Notes: a model not told the origin generated them from the letters alone. A stretch of DNA of 64,000 nt from G020348185 sp964525045 (GCA_964525045.1 CAZGFD010000003.1:124001-188000), one strand, 5' to 3'; positions 26,422-35,668 are shown, counted from the first letter of the stretch. Program-made: numbers and translations.

Positions 26422-26450
26422 AGTATAACCTGGGCTTATCCTCGGTTCAA
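26422..26450 (-). promoter_or_regulatory. Sigma70-like promoter giving a possible leaderless proC mRNA
   Basis: Minus strand: -35 TTGAAC (26445-26450), 17-base spacer, -10 TATACT (26422-26427). Six bases separate the -10 from the proC ATG at 26415, so +1 would fall on the start codon. Confidence 0.6.
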
Positions 26451-26728
26451 CCAACGGAAATATGGCCTCAGAATGATTGAAATAACTATTCATAGTGTAA
26501 GGGTTTATTGGTGAAATTCATATTTTGAGGGGCAACAATAGATCTTGAACTTTCAAAGCCCTTTGTAAGGTTGCTGCAATTATCGGCTGGGGAGTATATT
26601 GGAACAGGGCGCCTGTAATGAAACATTTTGGGGATCTTGAAGCGGTTGGTTTGAATAAGCATGGATATTAAAAAAAGCTGAAACGGGAGTTTCTCTCATG
26701 CGAGCTCTTGGAGCCGAGGAGGTGTTAT

Positions 26729-27823
26729 ATGAAAACGTGGACATGGTTGGTCGCATGCCTGCTTATCGTTTTTTCGACAACTTCAAGTGATGCCCGTCGA
26801 ACCCATCTGACAGCGGAACAAAAGGCCCAGCTTGAACAAGTCCAAACTGTTTTTGTCAACGTCCTGACTTTGACCGAGAACGGTCAGGTCGATTTCCCCA
26901 CAATCACAAATATCGTCAAAACCAAGATGGAGAAAATAGGATATAGTGTGGTGAAGGACCGAAAGGCTCCTTATGATGTGGAATTTCGCGTAAAATGTGA
27001 AGAGCGAAAAACCTGGACAGGTACGACCCCTTCCGGAGGCGATGCCGAATTGGCTGATGCGCCTTCCCGGTTATGGAAGGGACCAGCCTGTCTCTTTTCC
27101 TATTATTTAAAGGGAAAGGATTTAGGGTGGTACAAGGAAATACGAACCGAGTTTGAGGATTCCATTCAGGCTGCCAAAAAGGCACAAAGTAAGGATTCCG
27201 GCGCCTATGCACTCAGTCACTTGGAAATCAGGGTTAAGGAATATGATTTCCCCGTCTTGATCACCGCGGAGTGGGGACAAGTTGATCGTTTGCTTGCCCT
27301 TCTGGATTCTCCGAAAATTGATAGACTGAGGAAAGTAAAAATTTTGTCGGTGTTAGATGAGCTGAATTCCGAGAAAGCCTTGCCCCGCCTGACAAAAATC
27401 ATGGAGGATAAGGATCTTCAACAGGAAGCGATTGTTGCTCTGGCAAGTACGGGACCAGAATCCATTCCGCTATTAATCGATATTTTTCAGACTACCAAAC
27501 AGGACTCGATCCGCGCGGCGGCTGCGAAAGCTCTAGGGGATGTCGGAGGGGCTACCGGCGATCCCCGGACAATTCCTCCGTTGATTGTTTATCTGAAATC
27601 GGCCTTGGCGACGATGGAAACCTCGGAAGATATTAACTTTCCGGTTCTGACGGAAGTGGTGTGGTCCATGGGAAAGCTACGTGACGAAAATTCTATTGCA
27701 CCCATGGCGGAACTCCAGAAAAAAATTTGGTTAATATATGATACTTCTCCTGAAATGGCTTCGTTGCGAGAGGCCGCGAACTGGACCTACAAACAATTGG
27801 ACTTGGATGGCCATATCAGTTAA
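26729..27823 (+). CDS. Exported HEAT-repeat-like protein, first of a tandem pair
   Basis: About 364 residues from the ATG at 26729, with GAGGAGG as ribosome binding site; the frame upstream opens without a good start. Signal peptide about 1-22. N-terminal region of about 170 residues of unknown fold contains FRVKCEERKTW and RLWKGPACLFSYYLKG (a Cys pair shared with the second copy). From about residue 185 there are helical pairs typical of HEAT/PBS-lyase repeats: LPRLTKIMEDK, AIVALASTGPESIPLLIDIF, IRAAAAKALGDVGGATGD. Probably a periplasmic protein-interaction scaffold. No enzyme motif is seen. Confidence 0.85.
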   Translation: MKTWTWLVACLLIVFSTTSSDARRTHLTAEQKAQLEQVQTVFVNVLTLTENGQVDFPTITNIVKTKMEKIGYSVVKDRKAPYDVEFRVKCEERKTWTGTTPSGGDAELADAPSRLWKGPACLFSYYLKGKDLGWYKEIRTEFEDSIQAAKKAQSKDSGAYALSHLEIRVKEYDFPVLITAEWGQVDRLLALLDSPKIDRLRKVKILSVLDELNSEKALPRLTKIMEDKDLQQEAIVALASTGPESIPLLIDIFQTTKQDSIRAAAAKALGDVGGATGDPRTIPPLIVYLKSALATMETSEDINFPVLTEVVWSMGKLRDENSIAPMAELQKKIWLIYDTSPEMASLREAANWTYKQLDLDGHIS

Positions 27824-27854
27824 GTTTTCATTCTTTTTCCTCAGGGGAGGCCCC

Positions 27855-28955
27855 ATGATGAAATTTTGGACGTATGGATTCCTTATTGTTTTTTTTGCCC
27901 TGTCTAGTGTGTCGGAAAGTGTTGCCCGACGAATACATTTTACACCAGAGCAAAAAGCTCAATTGGCGGGGGTCCAAACCGTTTTAATCAAGGTATTGGC
28001 TTTGACCGAACGTGGGCGTGCTGACGGAGCACCCCTAGAGGAAGTCGTCAAGCGACGTATAGGGGAAATGGGGTATACCGTAGTCACCGATAGGAAATCA
28101 CCTCATGATGTTGAGTTTCGAGTGAAATGTGAGGAACGGAAAAAATGGGCCGGAACCACCCGGGCCGGAGGGGACGCGGAAATGGTTGATGCGCCTGCAC
28201 GTTTATGGAAAGGTCCGGCGTGCCTGTTTGGGTATCGTCTAAATGGACGTGATCTTGGATGGTATAAGGAAGTCCGAACAGATTTCGACGATGCCATACA
28301 GGCTGCTCAACAAGCCAAAGTAAAAAAATCCGGAGACTATTCCCTCAGTCAATTGAAGATCAAATTAGAGGAATATGACTTCCCGATCATGATTACAGCA
28401 GAATGGGGTCAAGATGAACGCCTCCTAAAATTGCTTGATGATCCTCAAACATCAAAACAAAGGAAGTTGACTATCTTAAAAGTCATGACAAGCATTAGCT
28501 CCCGTGAGTCATTACCTCACCTCAAAGAAATCATCAAAGATCCGGCACTCGCCGAAGAAGGCATTGCTGCGATGACTGCCACCGGGAGTGACGCGATTCC
28601 TTACCTCACGGAGTTGTTTAATACTTCAAAGGACTCAAAAATTCGTGCGGCAGCGGCTAAGGGGTTGGGGGATATTGGCGCGACAACAGGAGACCCCACT
28701 ATTACCCCTCCTCTCTTGGGTTATCTAAAAGAGAACCTTAAACATATGGAATCTTCCAAAGATATTGACTTTCCGGTCCTAACCGAAGTGGTGTGGGGGC
28801 TCGGCAAACTACGGAATGAAGAATCCATCGCTCCGGTTACAGAGCTCCAGAAGAAAATCTGGCTCATTTACGATACTTCTGCCGAAATGAAAACATTGCG
28901 AGATGCAACAAATTGGACTTTTAAACAAATCGATTTGGATGGCCAAATTCAATAG
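27855..28955 (+). CDS. Exported HEAT-repeat-like protein, second of a tandem pair
   Basis: About 366 residues, roughly 60% identical by eye to the preceding gene along its full length, so a tandem duplication. Signal peptide about 1-23 (AYGFLIVFFALSS-type core). The shared blocks FRVKCEERKKW, RLWKGPACLFGYRLNG, ITAEWGQ and AELQKKIWLIYDTS-like ends are all kept. GGGGAGG lies just before ATGATG; starts at 27855 or 27858 are equally possible. Only 31 bp separate the two genes, so they are co-transcribed. Retention of both suggests distinct partners or a heteromer, which is inference. Confidence 0.85.
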   Translation: MMKFWTYGFLIVFFALSSVSESVARRIHFTPEQKAQLAGVQTVLIKVLALTERGRADGAPLEEVVKRRIGEMGYTVVTDRKSPHDVEFRVKCEERKKWAGTTRAGGDAEMVDAPARLWKGPACLFGYRLNGRDLGWYKEVRTDFDDAIQAAQQAKVKKSGDYSLSQLKIKLEEYDFPIMITAEWGQDERLLKLLDDPQTSKQRKLTILKVMTSISSRESLPHLKEIIKDPALAEEGIAAMTATGSDAIPYLTELFNTSKDSKIRAAAAKGLGDIGATTGDPTITPPLLGYLKENLKHMESSKDIDFPVLTEVVWGLGKLRNEESIAPVTELQKKIWLIYDTSAEMKTLRDATNWTFKQIDLDGQIQ

Positions 28956-29039
28956 AAGGCGACGGGCATAGATCTCAAGCACATTGTAACGCCCCGATCA
29001 AATCCGTGGCCCTAAGATTGAGGACTGGCCTTTCGCCCT

Positions 29040-29603
29040 TTGCCACCTTATCCCCCCAGTCAATTCCTTTTTGAGCGACATTCCATTTGGTACCCAAAAT
29101 TCATTTTGGCAGTTGTGCTTGCGGTAGGGTTATTTCCATTAGGAGATCAAGCCGGCCCCCTTGCCCAAGTCATGGGGGAAAAAGCGGAAATGGATCGTTT
29201 GGAGCTCAAAGCAGAAGAAGCGATAGCCAACGGTGACCCTAGTGGTGCCACGCTCGCAATTGGCAGAGCAGCTCTTATGGCATCCATCTTGGAAAAGAAT
29301 GAAAGACATCCACAAAACCAACTTATCTATCAGGCTGCGGAAGAACTCTTTCGAACACAAGAAAATGCTTATCGGGCTCTCGCACTTTTTGAACAAGCTG
29401 GCGGGCAGTTGCCCGCCCCTTCCGGCGTGTGCCAGTTATTGAGTCTTTCTGAACAACATGGAACAAACGCAAGGGGGAAATTGAGCCCCGTGACATTGGA
29501 AACAAACAGCGAGGCTCAAGAATTGTACGATCGCTTATTGGACAAACATCAGGAATGGATCCAGATTATTGAAGATCTTCAGGCTGATTTTTCCTGCAGG
29601 TAA
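29040..29603 (+). CDS. Exported helical protein of unknown function
   Basis: 187 residues if the TTG at 29040 is used. A hydrophobic segment FILAVVLAVGLFPLG near residue 22-36 looks like a signal peptide or anchor. The rest is helical with TPR-like spacing (AEEAIANGDPSGATLAIGRAAL; AEELFRTQENAYRALALFEQAG). The start is uncertain: no good ribosome binding site, and the first in-frame ATG is beyond the hydrophobic segment. It follows the HEAT pair on the same strand and may belong with it. Confidence 0.65.
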   Translation: MPPYPPSQFLFERHSIWYPKFILAVVLAVGLFPLGDQAGPLAQVMGEKAEMDRLELKAEEAIANGDPSGATLAIGRAALMASILEKNERHPQNQLIYQAAEELFRTQENAYRALALFEQAGGQLPAPSGVCQLLSLSEQHGTNARGKLSPVTLETNSEAQELYDRLLDKHQEWIQIIEDLQADFSCR

Positions 29604-29650
29604 AGACTAAATTGAGGTGGTATTTGATATCTGAGATTTGAAATTTGAGA

Positions 29651-29672
29651 TCTACCGCGGACAAGCGGTAGA
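29651..29672. other. Hairpin over the stop codon of the LPP20-like gene
   Basis: TCTACCGC and GCGGTAGA form an eight-pair stem with a six-base loop. It lies between two convergent genes and covers the stop of the minus-strand gene. No T-run on either side, so termination is not assured. Confidence 0.5.
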
Positions 29673-30779
29673 TGAGGGAGGGGCTAACTCTTCTACTTCC
29701 CCGTAGATAAAATCGGACAAGGCCTCAGTCACATCAGAGATCACAGCGGTCTGCATGGCTTTACTTGCTCGGACAAAAGCTTCGGCCTTTGTAATATGTC
29801 CTTCCCGCCCCGAACGGGAGACGACCCCGATGATGCGTTGAAGTTTGTCTTCAAGAACAAGCAGGTCGGCACACCATCGAACATAGAAAAAGCGGGGGTC
29901 CGGTAAATCCAACTTCCACATCGTTGCCGCTCCCTTGATCAAAAGGTCGGCGCTCTCCTCTGGCGGGAAATTCTTTTTCCCATTCGTGGCTGGGGAGGGT
30001 TTGTTCTGGTCAAGGGTGTAGAAGCCTTCTCGACTGAGTCCCTCCAGAATGGCCCTTCGGATGAGAGAATTGTGTTGTCCCCGGACGTCAAGGCGAACGC
30101 TGAGTTCATTCCTGAGTGCGTGAGCCAATTCATTTTTGAGATCTTCCAAATGATAATCCGGTGGATCACCTAATCCACTCGAGCGAACTATTCGCAAATC
30201 AGAATTTATTTCATTTCTAACTTCGGTATTCCTTATCGCACGCTTGAGTCTCCGAATTTTGGTCAACGTATCTTTTGCCGAACGACTATCTTTCACATCC
30301 GTGTTGATGGTCTGATCCAATTCAGATAGCTCCTCCCGAAGGATTTTTTCCGACTGAATTCGGTTCATCCCCGCCAACACAAAATATTGATAGGGATGTA
30401 ATTGTTCCCATCGTGCCAGGATGATGACGTTTCCTAATACTTTTTTGGTAGAGACCTTGGTCACATGGTCCAATGTGACCTGTCGAGAAGCCTGCGACGT
30501 TCCCTCGCGTTCTTGAATGGAATAGCTCTCCGAATCGCGGGCCTGAGCCTCCACCCGGGCTTCAAAAATTCTGGCGATAGCTGCGTAGGCCTGTTGCTCT
30601 GCGACTATTCGAGAGTCACCCTCCCCCACACCAAGCAAATACATTTCTTTGGGAAAATGTTTACTCTCCCCATTCACCCAGGCAGGGGGAGCATCGCTCG
30701 GAAAAACCGCGCAGGCTGAAAGGCTGGCGCTCAATAGAACAAGAAGGCATGAAAGAAACGTTGGGCGGTGAGACGTCAT
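29652..30779 (-). CDS. LPP20-like lipoprotein
   Basis: 375 residues. Lipobox SLSAC with Cys23. The block PPAWVNGESKHFPKEMYLLG, GEGDSRIVAEQQAYAAIARIF is typical of LPP20 (PF02169) domains, which follow the lipid anchor. The C-terminal half (from about 200) has further ALRNELSVRLDVRG and mixed strands, perhaps a second copy of a related fold. It is the last gene of a four-gene lipoprotein cluster (33558 to 29652) with gaps of 8-9 bp or overlaps. Function unknown; probably outer-membrane associated. Confidence 0.85.
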   Translation of the reverse strand: MTSHRPTFLSCLLVLLSASLSACAVFPSDAPPAWVNGESKHFPKEMYLLGVGEGDSRIVAEQQAYAAIARIFEARVEAQARDSESYSIQEREGTSQASRQVTLDHVTKVSTKKVLGNVIILARWEQLHPYQYFVLAGMNRIQSEKILREELSELDQTINTDVKDSRSAKDTLTKIRRLKRAIRNTEVRNEINSDLRIVRSSGLGDPPDYHLEDLKNELAHALRNELSVRLDVRGQHNSLIRRAILEGLSREGFYTLDQNKPSPATNGKKNFPPEESADLLIKGAATMWKLDLPDPRFFYVRWCADLLVLEDKLQRIIGVVSRSGREGHITKAEAFVRASKAMQTAVISDVTEALSDFIYGEVEELAPPSSTACPR

Positions 30780-30787
30780 CCCGGGTG

Positions 30788-32320
30788 TTAGTCTAAGATC
30801 CGTTGGGTGAGAAAGTGAGTTTCCCCAGTGGAAAGGGACAGGACATGGGAGGAGGTCGACAAAGGTTTTCCCTCCTGATCGAATGTTTCTACGGTGACAG
30901 CATAGTCTCCAGGGGGCAACCAGAGACGACCAATTTGGATTTCTCCAGGCAATGTCTGCCAGCTTCGAATGTCGGCTTCTTCCGAGGCAATGACCATCAT
31001 GGTGGCAATGGCAGTGGCAAGGGCTCCAACCAATTGGGCGTCATTACCATTCATAGAGCCCCGAACTCCCTGCCCAATGCCTTGAGCGGCCCCGTATTTG
31101 AGAGCGCCTCGGGCGGCCGCTCGAACTATGAGTGTGGGAAACCGATCATCCAAATTCTTTTTAGCTGTGGCCCCTACATCATACACCCGTTCCGTCATCG
31201 TTTCATATTGCGATCCAGTTTGTTCGGCTCGAACGGTACTGTAGGCCACCTGGGATTGGTGGGTCACCAATTGGGGAAGGGCCACCCTGACAATTTGACC
31301 TTGGAAGCCATACAAAATCGCATCACGACCACGGGTCCGCCGTGTTCCCCCACCCAGCCCATACTTGTTAATTGCAGCTAATTGCAATGCTTCATAATTT
31401 AATGGAACATCAAGAAACACATCCTCCTTGATCGGGCCCCGCCCGTTATAACTCACCATAAAAATCTGGGCTTTAACTGAGGACGTCCCTTCAAAGTCCG
31501 GGATTTGGGGAAAGGTCTTTCGGTAATGTTGGTGCTCTGTGTGAAAATGAAGTGCCTTCGTCACTCGAAGTAAATCCCGCTTCAGGGTGTCAGGAAGCGC
31601 GACCCCGGACCAGGAGCTGGCAAGACGGTAGCCTTCTTCAGCTTTTCGATAGGCAATGAAGGCATTATTCAAATCGCCCGAGACTTCATACAGCACCCCT
31701 GTGAGATAACGAGCAAACGGATCTTCACGATATTCATCCTGGTCCACAGAATCATTCAAAATATTTAATCGATGGTCAATTTTTCTCGCCTCGACCAGAG
31801 CTTCGGAAAAGTTTTGCAACAACGCGTAGTTTAAGGCTTTAATGACATTGATCATGACCTGTTCGTAGGGGTCCCCTCGATAAGGTAATTGACCCTCATT
31901 AATCAACATCGCAGCTGCTTCATCGTGAAGCCGTTTGGTGTACTGTTCCGCGACTAATTCATCAGCTTCCTCCAGGTACCGATTGCTCTCTTCGTATTGA
32001 CCAGCTAAATGAAGGGTCATGCCCAGATCCATTAAATATAGAAGATAGCTGTCTTCGTCATAAGAGTCCTCAGCCCGTTCGACAAACTCAACGGCCTTTT
32101 GAGGATCCCCTTGCCGGAGACTTTCTTCAACGTCGGGATAATGGGTGAGCGTGGGACCACAGCCCTGGAGGAACCACACCAGGCCAGTAAGGGCCGAGAA
32201 CAACAGCCGGGCAGAGAATGAAAAACGAAAATGAGGAGGGTGAGAAAAAGAAGAATGGGGGCGGAAATTACAGAGGGGCCAAATGAGGTCCGCGACGACT
32301 TTGTAAGAGTTCACAGTCAA
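30788..32320 (-). CDS. COG3014-like lipoprotein with TPR-type N-terminus
   Basis: 510 residues. The frame begins at a TTG (32320) or GTG (32314); a long N-terminal stretch precedes the lipobox FLQGC (Cys54). TPR-like helices follow: VEESLRQGDPQKAVEFVERA, LGMTLHLAGQYEESNRYLEE, LTGVLYEVSGDLNNAFIAY. The C-terminal third has VPLNYEALQLAAINKYG, a Gly/Ala-rich segment (GAAQGIGQGVRGSM) and a final beta domain with WLPPGDYAVTVETF. The order LpoB-like, COG3014-like and LPP20-like is known from other Gram-negative genomes; I rely on memory for that. Biochemical role unknown. Confidence 0.83.
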   Translation of the reverse strand: MTVNSYKVVADLIWPLCNFRPHSSFSHPPHFRFSFSARLLFSALTGLVWFLQGCGPTLTHYPDVEESLRQGDPQKAVEFVERAEDSYDEDSYLLYLMDLGMTLHLAGQYEESNRYLEEADELVAEQYTKRLHDEAAAMLINEGQLPYRGDPYEQVMINVIKALNYALLQNFSEALVEARKIDHRLNILNDSVDQDEYREDPFARYLTGVLYEVSGDLNNAFIAYRKAEEGYRLASSWSGVALPDTLKRDLLRVTKALHFHTEHQHYRKTFPQIPDFEGTSSVKAQIFMVSYNGRGPIKEDVFLDVPLNYEALQLAAINKYGLGGGTRRTRGRDAILYGFQGQIVRVALPQLVTHQSQVAYSTVRAEQTGSQYETMTERVYDVGATAKKNLDDRFPTLIVRAAARGALKYGAAQGIGQGVRGSMNGNDAQLVGALATAIATMMVIASEEADIRSWQTLPGEIQIGRLWLPPGDYAVTVETFDQEGKPLSTSSHVLSLSTGETHFLTQRILD

Positions 32321-32329
32321 TCATTGAAA

Positions 32330-32989
32330 CTAAAAAAGAAAGCGCTTTCGTTCGATAACCTTTTTAATCTTTTTTTGGCCATACCAGGACTTGACATTAT
32401 TTTCCAGATCGATCAGGTCTAAGTCCACTTGATAGAACACCGATTTCACCCCATCGGCTTCGTCTTGTATGGTAGAAATGGAGCCTTTCATCATAAAGTC
32501 TGCTCCTATTTCTCGCCCTGGCCCTTTTTGGGTGTCTTCCAGAGCATGAACGGCTTGATCTCGACGTTCCTCCCGAACTTCCTCCCGCTCGGCTTTGTTC
32601 GCGACAAAAGTGACTTGCTGGGAATTCGTTAATTCTCGCTCGAGGTCGGACACAAATGTGTCGATATTAATATGCTCATGGCTCCTGTTCAGAATAGTCC
32701 CTACGATCACGACTGGAGGTTTCCCATTAGTTCGATTGAAATTGCCGAGCCAGGGTTGAGAGGTCATTTCCCTGACCATCGTTTCGGCGACGTGCTTCGA
32801 ATCCGTATCGTTCCAACGGCCACTAAAATCTGTCACCACATCACTGTCGACGCGTGTCACTCGGGTTTCCTTCCCACACCCCGACATGATGAGGGCACAA
32901 CTCATCACTAAGCTGAAGGCCAGGAGCTGTCTGGCGGAACAATGCCTATTGCACCAAATACCCTCCCTGGAGACTCTCGGTTTAATCAT
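32330..32989 (-). CDS. lpoB: Penicillin-binding protein activator LpoB-like lipoprotein
   Basis: 219 residues. Lipobox IMSGC at Cys38 after a 37-residue N-terminus. The domain contains KPPVVIVGTILNRSHEHINI, TFVSDLERELTNSQQVTFV and GADFMMKGSISTI, which fit the LpoB/YcfM family. In E. coli LpoB is an outer-membrane lipoprotein that activates PBP1b; whether this protein does so is inference. Its start overlaps the upstream LPP20-type gene by four bases (ATGA), so translation is coupled. Confidence 0.83.
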   Translation of the reverse strand: MIKPRVSREGIWCNRHCSARQLLAFSLVMSCALIMSGCGKETRVTRVDSDVVTDFSGRWNDTDSKHVAETMVREMTSQPWLGNFNRTNGKPPVVIVGTILNRSHEHINIDTFVSDLERELTNSQQVTFVANKAEREEVREERRDQAVHALEDTQKGPGREIGADFMMKGSISTIQDEADGVKSVFYQVDLDLIDLENNVKSWYGQKKIKKVIERKRFLF

Positions 32990-33558
32990 AACCCTTTTCG
33001 TCGTTTAGCCTCTTCCTTTTCCAATTCTTCGAACGCTCGTTGGGCATTCTTTCTGACAAAATCTCTCACTTCACTATTTAGCTCTTGAGCCTGTGCCAAC
33101 GTTTCCTGCATTTCTTTAAATGACAGTTTCGTCAGGACATAATAACTTTGGGAATCTTCATCTTTATATCGATCGATCGGTCGAATTCCGTTAAGCGTGG
33201 TGGCGGTAAAGGTTTTGACTGCCCGTTCAACATTTTGCTCTTCGGAGGACTTCGTGAAATCCTGTGCAGTCGTGGAAGCGGCATAATCACGCATAAGGTA
33301 CGCGGTATAGGTTTCAAAGGATTTTGCCAATTCAGCTCGTGATCGGTTTTCCGCAGTTTCCCACCCCAAGGGTTCGTTCCTCACACCGGTCACAGATCCA
33401 ACTCCATAGATGGCTTTATCCTCATCCTCATTTAAAGGGCCGGAACCCTCCTGGACCCAGTCAGGTGGGCCACCACAAGAAGCCAAAATTGAAACCGACA
33501 GTCCTACGACGAAGGCAAATAGGATTGAAACGGTAGGTGGTGTTTGTGGTGTCCTCAT
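32986..33558 (-). CDS. LPP20-family lipoprotein, short form
   Basis: About 190 residues from the ATG at 33558, which has GGGAGAGG as ribosome binding site; the frame upstream is not needed. Lipobox ILASC, Cys28. The LPP20 block PPDWVQEGSGPLNEDEDKAI, YGVGSVTGVRNE, AENRSRAELAKSFETY is clear. A charged helical end (RAFEELEKEEAKRRKG) follows. First gene of the lipoprotein cluster. Confidence 0.87.
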   Translation of the reverse strand: MRTPQTPPTVSILFAFVVGLSVSILASCGGPPDWVQEGSGPLNEDEDKAIYGVGSVTGVRNEPLGWETAENRSRAELAKSFETYTAYLMRDYAASTTAQDFTKSSEEQNVERAVKTFTATTLNGIRPIDRYKDEDSQSYYVLTKLSFKEMQETLAQAQELNSEVRDFVRKNAQRAFEELEKEEAKRRKGL

Positions 33559-33760
33559 GGTACCTCTCCCTAGTTTAATTTTTCTATCTATGGTCCGCAC
33601 CGTAGTATGCGAACGAGCGGCTTTTATTAGCGAAATTCGGAGGAAAAATGCTAACATCGCCCTAAGAGGCTGTCAAGGAATGAGACCGCAAACACGCCTA
33701 TGGCAGTTCGTGCCTGCACCACATTCTTTTTATTTAGTTTTTCTACAAGGAGAATACTAT

Positions 33761-33931
33761 ATGGGGGAAGTGAAAATCGAAGATGGCATTATTAAAATAA
33801 CCCAACTTGATATCCAGGATCCCAAAGCCGCTAAAGTTCTAGCTGAATACCCGGAAAATCGATGGACCGAAGTGACCCGTCGAGCCATAAAAATAGGTAT
33901 GGGATATTTAAAAGGCGGTGCCCAAGACTAA
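33761..33931 (+). CDS. Small protein of unknown function (56 residues)
   Basis: ATG at 33761 with AAGGAG (33747-33752) as ribosome binding site. The frame is open further upstream, but that part is antisense to the lipoprotein gene and not convincing. The protein begins GEVKIEDGIIKITQLDIQDP and ends in a helix (RWTEVTRRAIKIGMGYLKGG). No signal peptide or membrane helix. Family not recognised. It diverges from the lipoprotein cluster. Confidence 0.65.
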   Translation: MGEVKIEDGIIKITQLDIQDPKAAKVLAEYPENRWTEVTRRAIKIGMGYLKGGAQD

Positions 33932-34075
33932 CGTGGTTCTGTAACCTCCAAGTCCCACCAGAAACCTACAGGAATTATGAATCCCCGCCTTTCAGGTTAA
34001 ACCTTCACCGTGAAAGAATTCGCGTTTCTGTAATCCGAAACGAAAAACTCGGAACCCGCAACTGCTCCTGCCCCC

Positions 34076-35668
34076 ATGTTCACTGAGCGTGATCAAAAGC
34101 AATTCCGGGATAAGGGTATTCCCCCCCAATTGGTTGAAGAGCAACTTGCTATTTTTCGGCGAGGAGCCTCCTTCACCACTCTTGATCGTCCCTGCACCAT
34201 TGGAAACGGAATCACCCGCCTGTCTTCTTCAGAACTTGACCACCATGCAAATGTGTTTCACCAAGCTGCCTTATCCGGTCGGGTAACAAAATTTGTACCC
34301 GCCTCCGGAGCGGCAAGCCGAATGTTTAAAACATTACTGGCTTATTGGAATGCGGCTTCACCTCACATGCCAGGTAATACGGGGACCAGTGTCTCTTCAG
34401 AGTCTGAAAAATATGGCTGCGATCCTTTTTTTGCGAACATTACGGCATTCGCGTTTTTTGACGATCTTGCCGCCGAGGTATCTAAGCAAGGGTTTGACCT
34501 GTCCCAACTCCTTCAGTCACGTCAATATGGGCCCATTCTCGATCATCTCTTATTCTCACCTGGATTAAATTATGCCCGACTTCCCAAGGGGCTTATCAAA
34601 TTTCATCGGTATCCCCATTACAGCCGGACTCCTATCGAGGAACATATATTTGAAGGCCTTCAGTATGCCAAGGATTCAAGCAACTCGCTTCGGGTACATT
34701 TTACAGTCGCTCCGGAACACCAAGAATTAGTGGAGCACTATCTTTCTGCCATTCGTGCTGATTTTGATCCGCATACAGGATTGGTGGAAATTAGCTGTTC
34801 TCAACAAAAATCCTCATCTGATACCCTAGCCGTTGATATACAGGATCAACCATTTCGCGGGGACGATGGAAGACTTGTGTTTCGTCCCGGAGGACATGGG
34901 GCACTTTTGGACAATCTCAGTAATCTGCAAGGAGATATTGTCTTCATTAAAAATATCGATAACGTGGTTCATGATAGACTCCTCGATGCGACAACCCGAT
35001 ATAAAAAAACGTTGGGTGGATATTTGATCTGTGTCCAGGAAAAACTATTTTCTTTTTTAAAAATTCTTATTCGTGACAAATTTACTGATGAACATTGTCG
35101 ACAGATGGGAAGCTTTGCTCACGACGATTTAGGCCTTGCAATTCCGGACGAGTTCACCAATTGGTCAAGACAGCAACAAAAGACATTTTTTCTTCAACAA
35201 TTTAATCGCCCTCTTCGAGTCTGCGGCATGGTATCGAATACCGGGGAACCCGGAGGCGGTCCGTTTTGGGTTAGACACTCGGATGGTTCTCTATCACGTC
35301 AGATTGTGGAATCCACGCAAATCGATCCCCTTTCGTCTGAACAACAAGCCATTTGGAGGTCCTCTACACATTTTAATCCGGTGGATTTGGTGTGTGGGTT
35401 AAAGGATTTTGAAGGCAAGGCCTTTAATTTAAAGAAATTTTCTGATCCGAATACGGGAATCATTTCACGAAAATCCCATGAGGGGCGAGACTTGAAAGCC
35501 CTTGAACTCCCAGGCCTTTGGAATGGGGCCATGGCGAATTGGAATACCCTCTTTGTAGAGGTCCCTCCTATCACCTTTAATCCGGTTAAAACCATTTTTG
35601 ACTTACTTCGACCTGAACATCAGCCGGCTTCATCCGGGGAAAGTCTTCCAGAGTCTGAAAGAGGCTAA
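34076..35668 (+). CDS. DUF4301 family protein
   Basis: 530 residues, cytosolic. Family signature KFVPASGAASRMFK near residue 70-84 and the downstream FHRYPHYSRTPIEEHI, HFTVAPEH, RPGGHGALLDNLSNLQGDIV, IVFIKNIDNV and FWVRHSDGSLSRQIVES. These Gly-rich and Asp-containing loops resemble nucleotidyltransferase or sugar-phosphate uridylyltransferase chemistry, but the family has no assigned reaction to my knowledge. It is followed by acetyl-CoA synthetase 250 bp downstream. Confidence 0.88.
   Translation: MFTERDQKQFRDKGIPPQLVEEQLAIFRRGASFTTLDRPCTIGNGITRLSSSELDHHANVFHQAALSGRVTKFVPASGAASRMFKTLLAYWNAASPHMPGNTGTSVSSESEKYGCDPFFANITAFAFFDDLAAEVSKQGFDLSQLLQSRQYGPILDHLLFSPGLNYARLPKGLIKFHRYPHYSRTPIEEHIFEGLQYAKDSSNSLRVHFTVAPEHQELVEHYLSAIRADFDPHTGLVEISCSQQKSSSDTLAVDIQDQPFRGDDGRLVFRPGGHGALLDNLSNLQGDIVFIKNIDNVVHDRLLDATTRYKKTLGGYLICVQEKLFSFLKILIRDKFTDEHCRQMGSFAHDDLGLAIPDEFTNWSRQQQKTFFLQQFNRPLRVCGMVSNTGEPGGGPFWVRHSDGSLSRQIVESTQIDPLSSEQQAIWRSSTHFNPVDLVCGLKDFEGKAFNLKKFSDPNTGIISRKSHEGRDLKALELPGLWNGAMANWNTLFVEVPPITFNPVKTIFDLLRPEHQPASSGESLPESERG

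Noticed and set aside
29651..29672. Hairpin as a bidirectional terminator
   Set aside because: No T-run on either side, so intrinsic termination is not supported; kept only as a hairpin.
33410..33760. N-terminal 117 codons of an open plus-strand frame leading into the 56-residue gene
   Set aside because: This part is antisense to the LPP20-type lipoprotein gene; a strong ribosome binding site marks the internal ATG at 33761 as the start.
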